Source: CAVRUF01 sp963716005 (GTDB lineage: Bacteria > Actinomycetota > Thermoleophilia > Gaiellales > Gaiellaceae). Taken from it: a stretch of DNA of 64,000 nt. How positions within the stretch are numbered: position 1 is the first letter of the stretch; each line of letters starts with the position of its first letter. A program made the position numbers and the translations under genes. The stretch spans positions 62,001 through 126,000 of the forward strand of contig OY970285.1 in the NCBI GenBank assembly GCA_963716005.1, written 5' to 3'. A model generated the notes under the pieces. The model saw only the letters and a list, made by a program, of their open reading frames with translations, made no database searches and had not been told where the DNA came from. Shown here piece by piece: positions 52,899-61,864 of this stretch.

Positions 52899-53560
52899 CC
52901 GGCCGCGAGCCGGTGCTCGTGCCGCTCGACCACGATGCGAACGACCTCGTCCGGATCATCCGTGACGTTGAGCTGGTCGATGTCCTCCTGGCTGACCATC
53001 CCCTCGACGAGGAGGGTGTCGCGGACCCACGCGAGGAGCGGCGCCCAGTAGTCGACGCCGAAGAGCACCACCGGGAAGTCGAGGATCTTCTCGGTCTGGA
53101 TGAGCGTGAGCGCCTCGAAGAGCTCGTCGAGCGTCCCGAAGCCGCCCGGGAAGATGACGAACGCCTCGGCGGACTTCACGAACATCACCTTGCGGGCGTA
53201 AAAGTGGTTGAAGGTGACGTCGATGTCGAGGTAGTGGTTCGTGAACTGCTCGTGCGGCAGCTCGATGTTGAAGCCGACCGAGAAGCCGCCGCCTTCCTTC
53301 GCGCCGCGGTTCGCGGCCTCCATCGCGCCGGGCCCGCCGCCGGTGACGACCGACCAGCCGGCTTCGGCGAACCGCCGCGCCGTGGCGCGGGCCGCGTCGT
53401 AGGCGGGATGACCCTCGCGCACGCGCGCGGACCCGAAGATGGACACGGTCGGATTCGGGATCAGCGCGACGGCCTCGAAGCCTTCGAGGAACTCGTTCGC
53501 GATGCGCGCAACCGCGCGGCGGTCGCCGTCTTGACGCTCGAGGAGTTCCCGGTCGTTCAC
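52895..53560 (-). CDS. LOG-family (TIGR00730) protein
   Basis: 221 residues. Rossmann-fold nucleotide-binding protein with TGGGPGAMEAANRGA and the signature PGGFGTLDELFE. Relatives include cytokinin-activating LOG phosphoribohydrolases that release the base from nucleoside 5'-monophosphates. GTG at 53560 is chosen by alignment with usual N-termini; the ribosome site is weak. The 3' end overlaps the ABC ATPase gene by 4 bp. Confidence 0.83.
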   Translation of the reverse strand: MNDRELLERQDGDRRAVARIANEFLEGFEAVALIPNPTVSIFGSARVREGHPAYDAARATARRFAEAGWSVVTGGGPGAMEAANRGAKEGGGFSVGFNIELPHEQFTNHYLDIDVTFNHFYARKVMFVKSAEAFVIFPGGFGTLDELFEALTLIQTEKILDFPVVLFGVDYWAPLLAWVRDTLLVEGMVSQEDIDQLNVTDDPDEVVRIVVERHEHRLAAG

Positions 53561-53585
53561 CGTCGCATGGTAGCCCCGGAAACGA

Positions 53586-53611
53586 CGAGGGGCGCCTTGC
53601 GGCGCCCCTCG
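53586..53611 (-). terminator. GC-rich hairpin behind the SAQLK-repeat protein gene
   Basis: Perfect 11 bp stem CGAGGGGCGCC / GGCGCCCCTCG with a four-base loop (GCAA on the minus strand), followed by UCGUUUCC. It lies 22 bp after the stop of the minus-strand gene at 53634. Confidence 0.7.
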
Positions 53612-53633
53612 GATGATTCGTATTCGCTCTGCC

Positions 53634-54422
53634 TTACGGCAGGTCGTACTGAACCCTGACCGAGCAGAACCCAACGCCCGTGTTGGCGCCCGGGTTGGCG
53701 GTCAGCGTGTACGAGAACCTCGAGTTGTCGATGGTGCCGAGGCTCGGGTTGGTATCGCCGATCGTGTTGTCGAGCCCAACAGCCGCGTCGCCGAGGCCGA
53801 TGTTGCCGAGCGATACGGTGGCGAGATCGCCCGCGGTCCCCGAGGCGTCGGAGCTGAAGAGCGGCATCCGCGACAGGACGACGGTTCCGTTCGAGTTCGT
53901 CGTACCGGCATCGTCGCGGTAGTCGACGGTCACCTGGGTGACGACTGCGCCCTGCGGGATGTGGACGTCCGCGTAGGCGGCCGGCGTTCCGGAGCCGGGG
54001 GTCGTGCACCACTGCGTCTTGTTGCCGGAGGGGCCCGTCGTGAACGTGGCCTGGACGGCGCCCAGCATGGCGCCGTCGCGGTCGTTCCAGGCGGCGCCCG
54101 AGACGACGTACGAGTCGGAACCTCCGCCGGCGCTGGCCAGCTCGAAATCGCTGGCCGGATGGCCACCGAGGAGAGCGGCGTTCACGCCGGTGATCGAGCC
54201 GCCGGCAAGCGTCGACTCGTTGATGTCGGAGCCGGTGAGTGCGTTATCCGCAACCTTCTTGGTGCCCACGGCGTTATCCTTGAGCTGTGCCGAGCCAACG
54301 CTGTTCTTGGCCAGCGCCGCCGCATAGCTGACGCCACTCAGGGTGACGGCAAGGGCAATGCAGGCGACAACCATGGCGGGCGACGGCGCGCGCAGACGCT
54401 TCCGCTTCGAGCCTCTCTCCAT
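53634..54422 (-). CDS. Exported protein with SVGSAQLK-type repeats, unknown function
   Basis: 262 residues. Basic N-terminus, a signal or anchor helix (AMVVACIALAVTLSGVSYAAA), then imperfect repeats KNSVGSAQLKDNAVGTKKV and ADNALTGSDINESTLAG, often seen in actinobacterial exported proteins. The rest is a beta-rich domain (SDSYVVSGAAWNDRDG, VTVDYRDDAGTTNSNGTV). Two cysteines could pair. ATG 54422 follows GGGAGG. Possibly a surface or spore-coat-like protein. Confidence 0.68.
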   Translation of the reverse strand: MERGSKRKRLRAPSPAMVVACIALAVTLSGVSYAAALAKNSVGSAQLKDNAVGTKKVADNALTGSDINESTLAGGSITGVNAALLGGHPASDFELASAGGGSDSYVVSGAAWNDRDGAMLGAVQATFTTGPSGNKTQWCTTPGSGTPAAYADVHIPQGAVVTQVTVDYRDDAGTTNSNGTVVLSRMPLFSSDASGTAGDLATVSLGNIGLGDAAVGLDNTIGDTNPSLGTIDNSRFSYTLTANPGANTGVGFCSVRVQYDLP

Positions 54423-54561
54423 CAAGAAACCTCCCGTGCTGTCGGTCGTTCTCGTGCGCTCCACGATGGGTCGCTGAGCCGAGCCCGCGTAGTGTCCCAC
54501 ATTCGCGGCTCCGAGAAAAGGCCCACCAGCTGGAATTTCTGCGCCCCTGCTGGGCGTGCGC

Positions 54562-55191
54562 CTAGGAGCCTTTTCCGATCCATTCCTCGCCGCCTTCGTA
54601 GAGCTCCTTCTTCCAGACCGGGACGCGGTCCTTCAGCGCGTCGATGGCGTCCCGGCAGGCGGCGAGGGCGTCGGCGCGGTGCGGGCCCGAGACGGCGATC
54701 ACGACGCTCGCCTCGCCCAGTTCGACCCGGCCGATCCTGTGGTGGATGGCGACGTCGGAGATCTCGTAGCGCTCGCGCAGCTCGGTGGCCACTTCGGCCA
54801 GAACCTGCTCGGCCATCTCCGCGTACGCCTCGTATTCGAGGGCGAGCACCTCGCGGCCGCGAGAATGCCGGCGCACGGTGCCGGAGAACGTCGCGATCGC
54901 GCCCGCCTCGTCCGAGGCGACCTCGGCGACGGCGGCGTCGAGCGAGAGCGGCTCCTCGCCGATGCGGAAGGCCCCGCCCGAGACCGGCGGGATGAGCGCG
55001 ACCTCGTCCCCGTCGGCGAGCGCCTGGTCGCGCGGCGCGTAGGTGCGGTTGACGGCGTAGAGGAGCCCGTCCGGCTCGTCGCCAAGGCCGAGCGCGCCCC
55101 AGACGTCGCCCACGGTGGCCGCGTCGAGTACGCGCTCCGAGTAGCCGGCCCGCTCGCGCAGGCCCGCGAAGAGCTTCACCGTCACCTGCAC
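54562..55191 (-). CDS. MoaD-MoaE fusion, molybdopterin synthase
   Basis: 209 residues. Residues 1-73 are a MoaD ubiquitin-like fold ending in the Gly-Gly of PPVSGG (72-73); the rest is MoaE (SLDAAVAEVASDEAGAIATFSGTVR, YEAYAEMAEQVLAEV, VWKKELYEGGEEWIG with the catalytic lysine). MoaD normally needs a free C-terminal Gly-Gly for thiocarboxylation, so cleavage after Gly73 is expected, as known for mycobacterial MoaX. GTG 55191; GTG 55185 is possible. Confidence 0.87.
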   Translation of the reverse strand: MQVTVKLFAGLRERAGYSERVLDAATVGDVWGALGLGDEPDGLLYAVNRTYAPRDQALADGDEVALIPPVSGGAFRIGEEPLSLDAAVAEVASDEAGAIATFSGTVRRHSRGREVLALEYEAYAEMAEQVLAEVATELRERYEISDVAIHHRIGRVELGEASVVIAVSGPHRADALAACRDAIDALKDRVPVWKKELYEGGEEWIGKGS

Positions 55192-55212
55192 GCCGAGTAG
55201 CCTAGTCCCGCC

Positions 55213-56796
55213 ATGGGCACGGAGGAGAATCGGCGCGAGACCGACTCGGGAATCGAGGTCAAGCCGGTCTACGCGGCCGACGACGTGAGCGCTCCGCCCG
55301 AGGCGCCGGGCGAGTACCCGTTCACGCGCGGGCCGTACCCGACGATGTACCGCGGCCGGCCGTGGACGATCCGCCAGTACGCGGGCTTCGCCTCGGCCGA
55401 GGAGACGAACGAGCGATTCCGCTACCTGCTCCAGCGCGGGCAGACCGGGCTCTCGGTCGCCTTCGACCTGCCGACGCAGCTCGGCTACGACTCGGACGAC
55501 CCGCGCGCGCTCGGGGAGGTCGGGCGCACAGGCGTCGCGATCGACTCGCTCGCCGACATGGAGATCCTGTTCGACGAGATCCCGCTCGGCGAGGTCTCGA
55601 CGTCGATGACGATCAACGCGCCGGCCTCGCTGCTCCTCCTCCTGTACGAGCTGGTCGCGGAGGGCCAGGGAACGCCGGGCGACCAGCTGCGCGGCACCGT
55701 CCAAAACGACGTGCTGAAGGAGTACGCGGCGCGCGGCAACTACATCTTTCCGCCGCGCCCCTCGATGCGGATCACGACCGACCTCTTCGCGTACTGCGAC
55801 GAGAGGCTGCCGCGCTGGAACACGATCTCGATCTCCGGGTACCACATCCGCGAGGCGGGGGCGACGGCCGTCCAGGAGCTCGCGTTCACGCTCGCGAACG
55901 GCATCGCGTACTGCCAGGCCGCCGTCGATGCCGGGCTCTCGCCGGACACGTTCGGCGAGCGGCTCTCCTTCTTCTTCAACGCGCACAACCACTTCTTCCA
56001 GGAGGTCGCGAAGTTCCGCGCTGCGCGGCGCCTCTGGGCCTCGATCATGCGCGACCGCTTCGGCGCGACGAACCCGAAGGCGCAGGCGCTTCGCTTCCAC
56101 GCGCAGACCGGCGGTTCGACGCTCACCGCGCAGCAGCCGGAGTCGAACATCGTCCGGGTCGCGATCCAGGCAATGTCCGCAGTGGCCGGCGGCGCGCAGT
56201 CGATCCACACGAACGGCTTCGACGAGGCGCTCGCACTGCCGTCGGAGCGCTCGGCCCGCATCGCGCTGCGCACGCAGCAGATCCTCGCGGCCGAGGCCGG
56301 CGGCACCGACACGGCCGATCCGCTCGGCGGCGCGTACTTCATCGAGGCCATGACGGACGAGCTCGAGGAGCGCGCCCGCGAGCTGATCCAGCGGATCGAC
56401 GACCTGGGCGGCGCGGTCGCGGCGATCGAGGCCGGGTTCATCCAGCACGAGATCGAGGACGCGGCCTACGCCTACAACGAGTCGATCGAGTCGGGCGAGC
56501 GGACGATCGTCGGCGTGAACAAGTTCGTCGAGGACGACGAGGAGGAGATCGAGCTGCACCGCCTCGACCCGGAGGCCGAGCGGCGCCAGGTCGAGCGCAC
56601 CGCCCGCGTTCGCACCGAGCGCGATGCCGAGGCCGCAGCCGCGGCGCTCGAGCGCGTCCGCGAGACCGCGCTGGGAGACGGGAACCTCCTCCACCCGATG
56701 CGCGAGGCGCTCGCGGCGCACAGCACGGTCGGCGAGATCTGCGGCGTCCTCCGCTCCGAGCTCGGGACGTACGACTCGCATCTCGCGCCCGGGTGA
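55213..56796 (+). CDS. Methylmalonyl-CoA mutase large (alpha) subunit
   Basis: 527 residues: the TIM-barrel substrate domain without the B12-binding domain. PYPTMYRGRPWTIRQYAGFA carries the active-site tyrosine that marks methylmalonyl-CoA mutase rather than hydroxyisobutyryl-CoA mutase. SISGYHIREAGATAVQE and HAQTGGSTLTAQQPE bind the CoA ester. The B12 subunit must be elsewhere. With the carboxylase at 59707 it would turn propionyl-CoA into succinyl-CoA. ATG at 55213. Confidence 0.88.
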   Translation: MGTEENRRETDSGIEVKPVYAADDVSAPPEAPGEYPFTRGPYPTMYRGRPWTIRQYAGFASAEETNERFRYLLQRGQTGLSVAFDLPTQLGYDSDDPRALGEVGRTGVAIDSLADMEILFDEIPLGEVSTSMTINAPASLLLLLYELVAEGQGTPGDQLRGTVQNDVLKEYAARGNYIFPPRPSMRITTDLFAYCDERLPRWNTISISGYHIREAGATAVQELAFTLANGIAYCQAAVDAGLSPDTFGERLSFFFNAHNHFFQEVAKFRAARRLWASIMRDRFGATNPKAQALRFHAQTGGSTLTAQQPESNIVRVAIQAMSAVAGGAQSIHTNGFDEALALPSERSARIALRTQQILAAEAGGTDTADPLGGAYFIEAMTDELEERARELIQRIDDLGGAVAAIEAGFIQHEIEDAAYAYNESIESGERTIVGVNKFVEDDEEEIELHRLDPEAERRQVERTARVRTERDAEAAAAALERVRETALGDGNLLHPMREALAAHSTVGEICGVLRSELGTYDSHLAPG

Positions 56797-56863
56797 TCCG
56801 GTTCCTCACACATTTCGTATCGGTAGCTGGCACCGTGTGCGAGCAATCTATGAGGGGGAATCC

Positions 56864-59168
56864 ATGCGACGAGTTCTTCTAGTCGCCGCGCTTGCGTGCG
56901 CGGCGCTTCTCGTTCTCTCGGCCGCCGCCATGGGAGCGACCAACGCGAAGGCTGGGCCGCAGCTCCAGCCGACCGGGCCGGACTACAACGCCGGCAAGGC
57001 CAAGCCGCTGCCTGCGGGCGCCGAGAGCAAGATGCTCCAGCGCACGGCCCGTGGCTCGGGTCGAACCGCGGCTGCGAACACGACGCCTGCCGTTGGCACG
57101 CAGCGCGTGTGGTTCGCAAACGACGACACCGATTTCGTCTACCTGAAGACCTTCACGCTCCGCGCGGTCAGCGCCCATCTGGAGGTCTGGGTCGCGAACG
57201 ATCTGCAGTTCCCCGCGGGGGACTGCCGCAACGGCCCGCGCACGGTGATCACCGACGCGGACGTGAACTACTTCGTGGACGAGTTCGAGTCGAACATCTA
57301 TCCGAAGGAGTCCGCGACCTTCAGCATCCCGCCGGCGCGCGACGGCTCGCAGATCAACGAGAGCCTGCTCCCGCTGACGGGCGGCGACGAGGAAGCGCTC
57401 GAGTCGTTCCTCTTCCCCGGCGACGGAGCGAAGATCGTCACGTTCATCGACAACGTGCGCGACGACAACTTCTACGACACGAACAACGCCAACGGTCTGA
57501 CCTACATCGGCGGCTTCTTCTGGTCGTTCTTCAACGAGCTCGGCGACCGGAACATGATGACCCTCGACGCGTTCGACTGGATTCACCGCACGCGCGAGAA
57601 CCCGCCCAACGAGCCGTCATCGGACCTCTGCACGAGCGCGCCCGCGCGGCCGCTCCTCTACGAGGGGACGTTCGCCCACGAGTACGAGCACCTGCTCGAG
57701 TACTACGCGGACGCGGACGAGACGAGCTGGGTGAACGAGGGTCTCGCCGACTGGGCGCAGACGCTCACCGGCTACGTCGATCCGCTCCATCCCGATCACG
57801 AAGACGGGCAACGACTCGCACATCCAGTGCTTCCTCGGCTGGTCGAGCGTGCTCACCCCGGCAAATCCGAACCCGAGACCGGGAGGGCCTGAGAACTCGC
57901 TCACGCTGTGGGGCGACCAGGTTCCCGACAACGAGGCCGAGATCCTCTGCGACTACGGGGCCGCCTACTCGATGATGGAGTTCCTGCACGGGCGGTACGG
58001 CAACAAGTTCATGACCGCGCTCCACCGCGCCCCGGGCAACGGGCTCGAGGGGCTCCAGGAGGTCCTGAAGAAGTTCCGCACGCACAAGACGTCCGAGCAG
58101 ATCCTCCACGAGTGGGCCGCCGCGGTCGCGCTCGACGGCGTGATCGACGACGGCGGACGGTTCGAGGACGGCCACTGGCCGTGGGGCTTCCGTGCCCGCC
58201 ACGGCCACAAGCCGAAGATCGGCAAGGACGAGAGGCCGTACTGGATCCCGACGCTCGACGCGCTCATCAACTGGGACACGCCGGACGCGTACGACTCGCC
58301 CGGCGCGCCGCCCAACGGATCCGACTACGTGCGGCTCCGCGATTCGCGCGGCAAGTACGTCTCGGCCTCGAAGCTCAAGTGGATCTCGTTCGACGGCGAG
58401 ACCCAGCACGAGCCGAAGCCGGTCGAGTGGACCGTCGATCCGAACCCGGCCGGGCACACCGGCAACCCGTCGCTCTACTCGGGCGCCGGCGACAACCTCG
58501 ACCGGGCGATCCTCCGCTCGGTGACGATCCCGGCCGCGCCGGCGACGCTCACCGCGGACATGCAGTGGGACACGGAGTTCGGCTTCGACTCCGGGTACGT
58601 GCAGATCTCCACCGACAACGGTGCGACCTGGACGAGCCTCGGCAACGCCGACACCGTGGACGAGCTGGACGCAGGAGCCGACGACGTGCTCGTCGACAAC
58701 CTGCCCGGCTTCAACGGCGACTCCGGCGGGTGGCGCGCGGAGAGCTTCGACGTCTCCGCCTACGCCGGCCAGACCGTGCTGCTCTCGTTCCGGTACATCA
58801 CGGACATCAACACGGGCGGCCTCGGCTGGTGGGTCGACAACGTCCGGCTGAACGGCACGCTCCTCTCCGACGGCGCGTCGCTCACCGGCTGGCAGTCGGC
58901 CACGCAACTCAACCCGGTCGAGATCGATGGGTACACGTTGCAGCTCGTCGCCTACACGAAGGACCACAAGAAGATCTCGCGCACGACGCTCAAGCTGAAC
59001 CGCCGCAACAACGGGTTCTGGAGCGAGCGCGAGCTCGACAAGGCACTCCCGAAGAAGGCCGACACGGTCGCGATCCTCGTCATGTACGACGAGCCGACCG
59101 AGTCGATCTTCGACTACGCGCCGTACGCGCTCCGCGTGAACGGCATCCTCCAGCCCGGCGGCAGCTAG
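56864..59168 (+). CDS. Secreted M6-like (immune inhibitor A-type) metalloprotease, one frameshift
   Basis: About 767 residues as a composite. Signal peptide (LLVAALACAALLVLSAAAMG), propeptide, catalytic domain with H272-E-Y-E-H276 and a third ligand in NEGLADW (E292). An extra C near 57785 breaks the frame between GYVDP and SIPITKTGNDSHIQCFLGW. The later part has a beta-sandwich (LTADMQWDTEFGFDSGYVQIS, GWWVDNVRLNG) as in M6 peptidases. ATG 56864 follows GAGGGGG. Confidence 0.78.
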
Positions 59169-59193
59169 GCCGGAGGCTCGAACGGACGCTCTC

Positions 59194-59219
59194 GGAGGGC
59201 CGGCAATCGCCGGCCCTCC
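59194..59219 (+). terminator. GC-rich hairpin behind the metalloprotease gene
   Basis: Perfect 11 bp stem GGAGGGCCGGC / GCCGGCCCTCC with loop AATC, 26 bp after the stop. No U-run. Nearly the same stem sequence as the hairpin at 9026. Confidence 0.72.
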
Positions 59220-59265
59220 GCGTCTGTGGGATTGGTTCGCCGCCCGCCTGGGGTAGGACGGTTCC

Positions 59266-59697
59266 ATGGCCGAAGTCGAGATGGATGTCGCGAAGACCGT
59301 GAAGTGCCTGAACAAGGCGCTCGCACTGCAGCTGCGCTCGGTCGCCGAGTACACGCTCGCCGGCGGAAGCGCCACGGGCGTGGAGTTTGCCGGGCTCACC
59401 GACACGTACACGGAGTGGGCGCTCGCCGACCTGGAGGACGCCGGGATCCTGGTGGAGAAGATCGTCTCGGTCGGCGGCGAGCCCGCCACGAAGCCCGCCG
59501 AGCCGGGCTGGGACGCAGATCCCGTGAAGATGGCGAAGCGGCTCGTCTCCTCCGAGGAAGAGACGATCGAGGCGCTGCGCGAGACGATCGCACCGGCCGG
59601 CGACTTCGGCCCGGGCGAGGCGCTCGAGCACACGATGGAGCACATGATCATGCGGAAGCAGCTGCAGGTCGACCGGCTGCGCCGGGCCATCGCCTAG
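59266..59697 (+). CDS. Ferritin-like/bacterioferritin-type di-iron protein
   Basis: 143 residues, four-helix bundle. Candidate iron ligands: E in LRSVAEYTLAGG, ED in WALADLEDA, E in SSEEETIEAL and the E-H-x-x-E-H of EHTMEHMIM. It lacks the long sequence of true ferritins, so it may be a DPS/bacterioferritin-related oxidase or storage protein. ATG at 59266. The carboxylase gene follows after 9 bp. Confidence 0.72.
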   Translation: MAEVEMDVAKTVKCLNKALALQLRSVAEYTLAGGSATGVEFAGLTDTYTEWALADLEDAGILVEKIVSVGGEPATKPAEPGWDADPVKMAKRLVSSEEETIEALRETIAPAGDFGPGEALEHTMEHMIMRKQLQVDRLRRAIA

Positions 59698-59706
59698 GCT
59701 CCCCGC

Positions 59707-61254
59707 ATGCCCACCGACGAGGACGCCTTCGCCAAGTTCGAACGGCTGCGCGACGAGGCGCTCCACGCCGGCGACGAGAAGGCCGTCCAGCGGCAGCGCG
59801 ACCGCGGCAAGCTCCTCGCGCGCGAGCGGCTGGAGAAGCTCCTCGACCCCGGCTCGTTCGTCGAGCTCGACCGCTACGTGCGCCACCGCAACCCGGCGAT
59901 GATGGACAAGCGGCCGTGGGGCGACGCCGTCGTGACCGGGTACGGGACGATCTTCGGCCGCAAGGTCTTCGTCTTCTCCCAGGACTTCACGGTCTTCGGC
60001 GGCACGCTCTCGGAGGCGTTCGCCGAGAAGATCTGCAAGGTCATGGACCTGGCCGTGAAGTACGGCTGCCCGCTGATCGGGATCAACGACTCGGGCGGCG
60101 CGCGGATCCAGGAGGGCGTCGTCTCGCTCGGCGGCTACGCGGAGATCTTCTGGCGCAACGTCCAGGCCTCCGGAGTGATCCCGCAGATCTCGCTCGTCAT
60201 GGGCCCGACCGCCGGCGGCGCCGTTTACTCGCCGGCGATGACCGACTTCATCCTCATGGTCAAGGAAACCTCGTACATGTTCATCACGGGGCCCGAGGTC
60301 GTGAAGACGGTCACGGGCGAGGAGGTCACGTTCGAGGAGCTCGGCGGGGCGGACACGCACGCGTCGAAGTCGGGCGTCGCCCACTTCGCCGCGGCGAGCG
60401 AGGAGGAGTGCCTCGAGGACGCGCGCTACCTGCTCTCGTTCCTCCCGCAGAACAACGTCGAGCCGCCGCCCTACTTCGCGCCCACCGACCCGGTCGACCG
60501 CGAGGACACCGAGCTCGACTCGATCGTCCCGGAGAGCTCGAACAAGCCGTACGACATGCGCGACGTCGTCCACCGGGTCGTCGACGACGGCGAGTTCCTC
60601 GAGGTGCAGCCGCTCTGGGCGGAGAACATCCTGTGCGGCTTCGCGCGGCTCGGCGGTCACCCCGTCGGCGTGGTCGCGAACAACCCGAGCGCGCTGGCGG
60701 GGACGCTCGACATCGACTCGTCCGTCAAGGCCGCGCGGTTCGTGCGCACGTGCGACGCGTTCAACCTGCCGCTCATCACGTTCGTGGACGTGCCGGGGTT
60801 CCTCCCGGGGACGGAGCAGGAGTGGGGCGGGATCATCCGCCACGGCGCCAAGCTGCTCTACGCGTACTCGGAGGCGACCGTGCCGAAGATCGCGGTGATC
60901 ACGCGGAAGGCGTACGGCGGCGCGTACGACGTGATGAGCTCCAAGCACATCCGCGCCGACTTCAACTTCGCGTGGCCGACCGCCGAGGTCGCGGTGATGG
61001 GGCCGGAGGGCGCCGTGAACATCGTGTTCCGCAAGGAGCTCGAGGAGGCCGACGACCCGGAAGCCCGGCGAGCCGAGCTGATCGCCGACTACCGCGAGAA
61101 GTTCGCGAACCCGTACACGGCGGCCGAGCGCGGCTACTTGGACGACGTGATCGAGCCGCGGCGCACCCGTGCGGTGCTTTGCGACGCGCTCGAGACCGCG
61201 CTGACGAAGCGCGAGCCCCGCCCGCCCCGCAAGCACGGGAACATCCCGCTCTAG
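59707..61254 (+). CDS. Acyl-CoA (propionyl-CoA) carboxylase beta subunit
   Basis: 515 residues, normal for PccB/AccD-type carboxyltransferases. GINDSGGARIQEGV and the GPTAGGAVYSPAM oxyanion loop are in the N-half; FVDVPGFLPGTEQEWGGIIRHGAKLLYAY and AYGGAYDVMSSKH form the C-half. The aspartate in VDVPGF occurs where substrate-specificity residues lie. Needs a biotinylated alpha subunit that is not in this window. ATG at 59707. Confidence 0.9.
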   Translation: MPTDEDAFAKFERLRDEALHAGDEKAVQRQRDRGKLLARERLEKLLDPGSFVELDRYVRHRNPAMMDKRPWGDAVVTGYGTIFGRKVFVFSQDFTVFGGTLSEAFAEKICKVMDLAVKYGCPLIGINDSGGARIQEGVVSLGGYAEIFWRNVQASGVIPQISLVMGPTAGGAVYSPAMTDFILMVKETSYMFITGPEVVKTVTGEEVTFEELGGADTHASKSGVAHFAAASEEECLEDARYLLSFLPQNNVEPPPYFAPTDPVDREDTELDSIVPESSNKPYDMRDVVHRVVDDGEFLEVQPLWAENILCGFARLGGHPVGVVANNPSALAGTLDIDSSVKAARFVRTCDAFNLPLITFVDVPGFLPGTEQEWGGIIRHGAKLLYAYSEATVPKIAVITRKAYGGAYDVMSSKHIRADFNFAWPTAEVAVMGPEGAVNIVFRKELEEADDPEARRAELIADYREKFANPYTAAERGYLDDVIEPRRTRAVLCDALETALTKREPRPPRKHGNIPL

Positions 61255-61312
61255 CCTCTAGCCGTCGCTTCCGTTCGGCGCCGGCGCAGGGTTCTGTGTG
61301 TCGCGTGCGCGC

Positions 61313-61415
61313 GACCACCCCGCCCTGGGAGGGGAGACCCTCCACCCGCCACCCACGATCGAAGGTAGCTCGCAACTCCGCGCGTGTCTGTGCCGGGTTT
61401 GTGCCAACTTTCCGC
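61313..61415 (+). repeat. Dispersed imperfect repeat, copy 2
   Basis: Counterpart of 2242-2356, same orientation. Best conserved: GTTTGTGCC.ACTTTCCGC at 61397-61415, and the TGGGAGGGGA block at 61326-61335. Fills most of the 190 bp between the carboxylase and cupin genes. On the minus strand the frame RKVGTNPAQTRAELRATF is open. Confidence 0.55.
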
Positions 61416-61445
61416 AGTCGGCGCTCGGCCCGCCGGAGCCGCGGC

Positions 61446-61862
61446 CTAGCCGTCGCGCCGCTTGATCGCGCTGAGATCGCCTGCGGAGACGGCGCGGCGT
61501 CGTTCCACATCGGCCGGATCGACCATCTGGCCGTCGCGGCCGACGTAGCCGCCCGAGCCGCCGATGATCAGCAGGACGAGATCCTCGTCCCCGGCGTTCC
61601 AGAACCGGCGCGGCGTCGTCGACTCCACGTGGACGAGTCCGCCCGGTCCGAGCTCGAACTCGTTTCCTTCGATCGCGAACCCGGCCACGCCGGAATGGAC
61701 GAAGTAGAGCTCGTCCTGCTGCTCGTGGTAATGCTCGAACCACTCCTGCCCTGGCTCGAGGACGAGACCGTTCACGCCGAACGCGGTCACGCCGAGGGCC
61801 TGCCGGACCTTGCGGAACGGCCCATCGCCGAGCTGGAGGAGCGAGCCGGTGGAGTAGCCCAC
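61446..61862 (-). CDS. Cupin-domain protein
   Basis: 138 residues, one cupin barrel. Motif 1, EHYHEQQDELYFVHSG, keeps two histidines and a glutamate for metal binding; motif 2 region is LGPGGLVHVESTTPRRFWN with one more histidine. No partner domain. GTG at 61862 lies 2 bp after the stop of the GGDEF/HD-GYP gene, so the two are probably cotranscribed. Confidence 0.78.
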   Translation of the reverse strand: MGYSTGSLLQLGDGPFRKVRQALGVTAFGVNGLVLEPGQEWFEHYHEQQDELYFVHSGVAGFAIEGNEFELGPGGLVHVESTTPRRFWNAGDEDLVLLIIGGSGGYVGRDGQMVDPADVERRRAVSAGDLSAIKRRDG

Positions 61863-61864
61863 GT

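Noticed and set aside
55213..56796. Mutase considered as a 2-hydroxyisobutyryl-CoA mutase
   Set aside because: The TMYRGR segment keeps the active-site tyrosine typical of methylmalonyl-CoA mutase.
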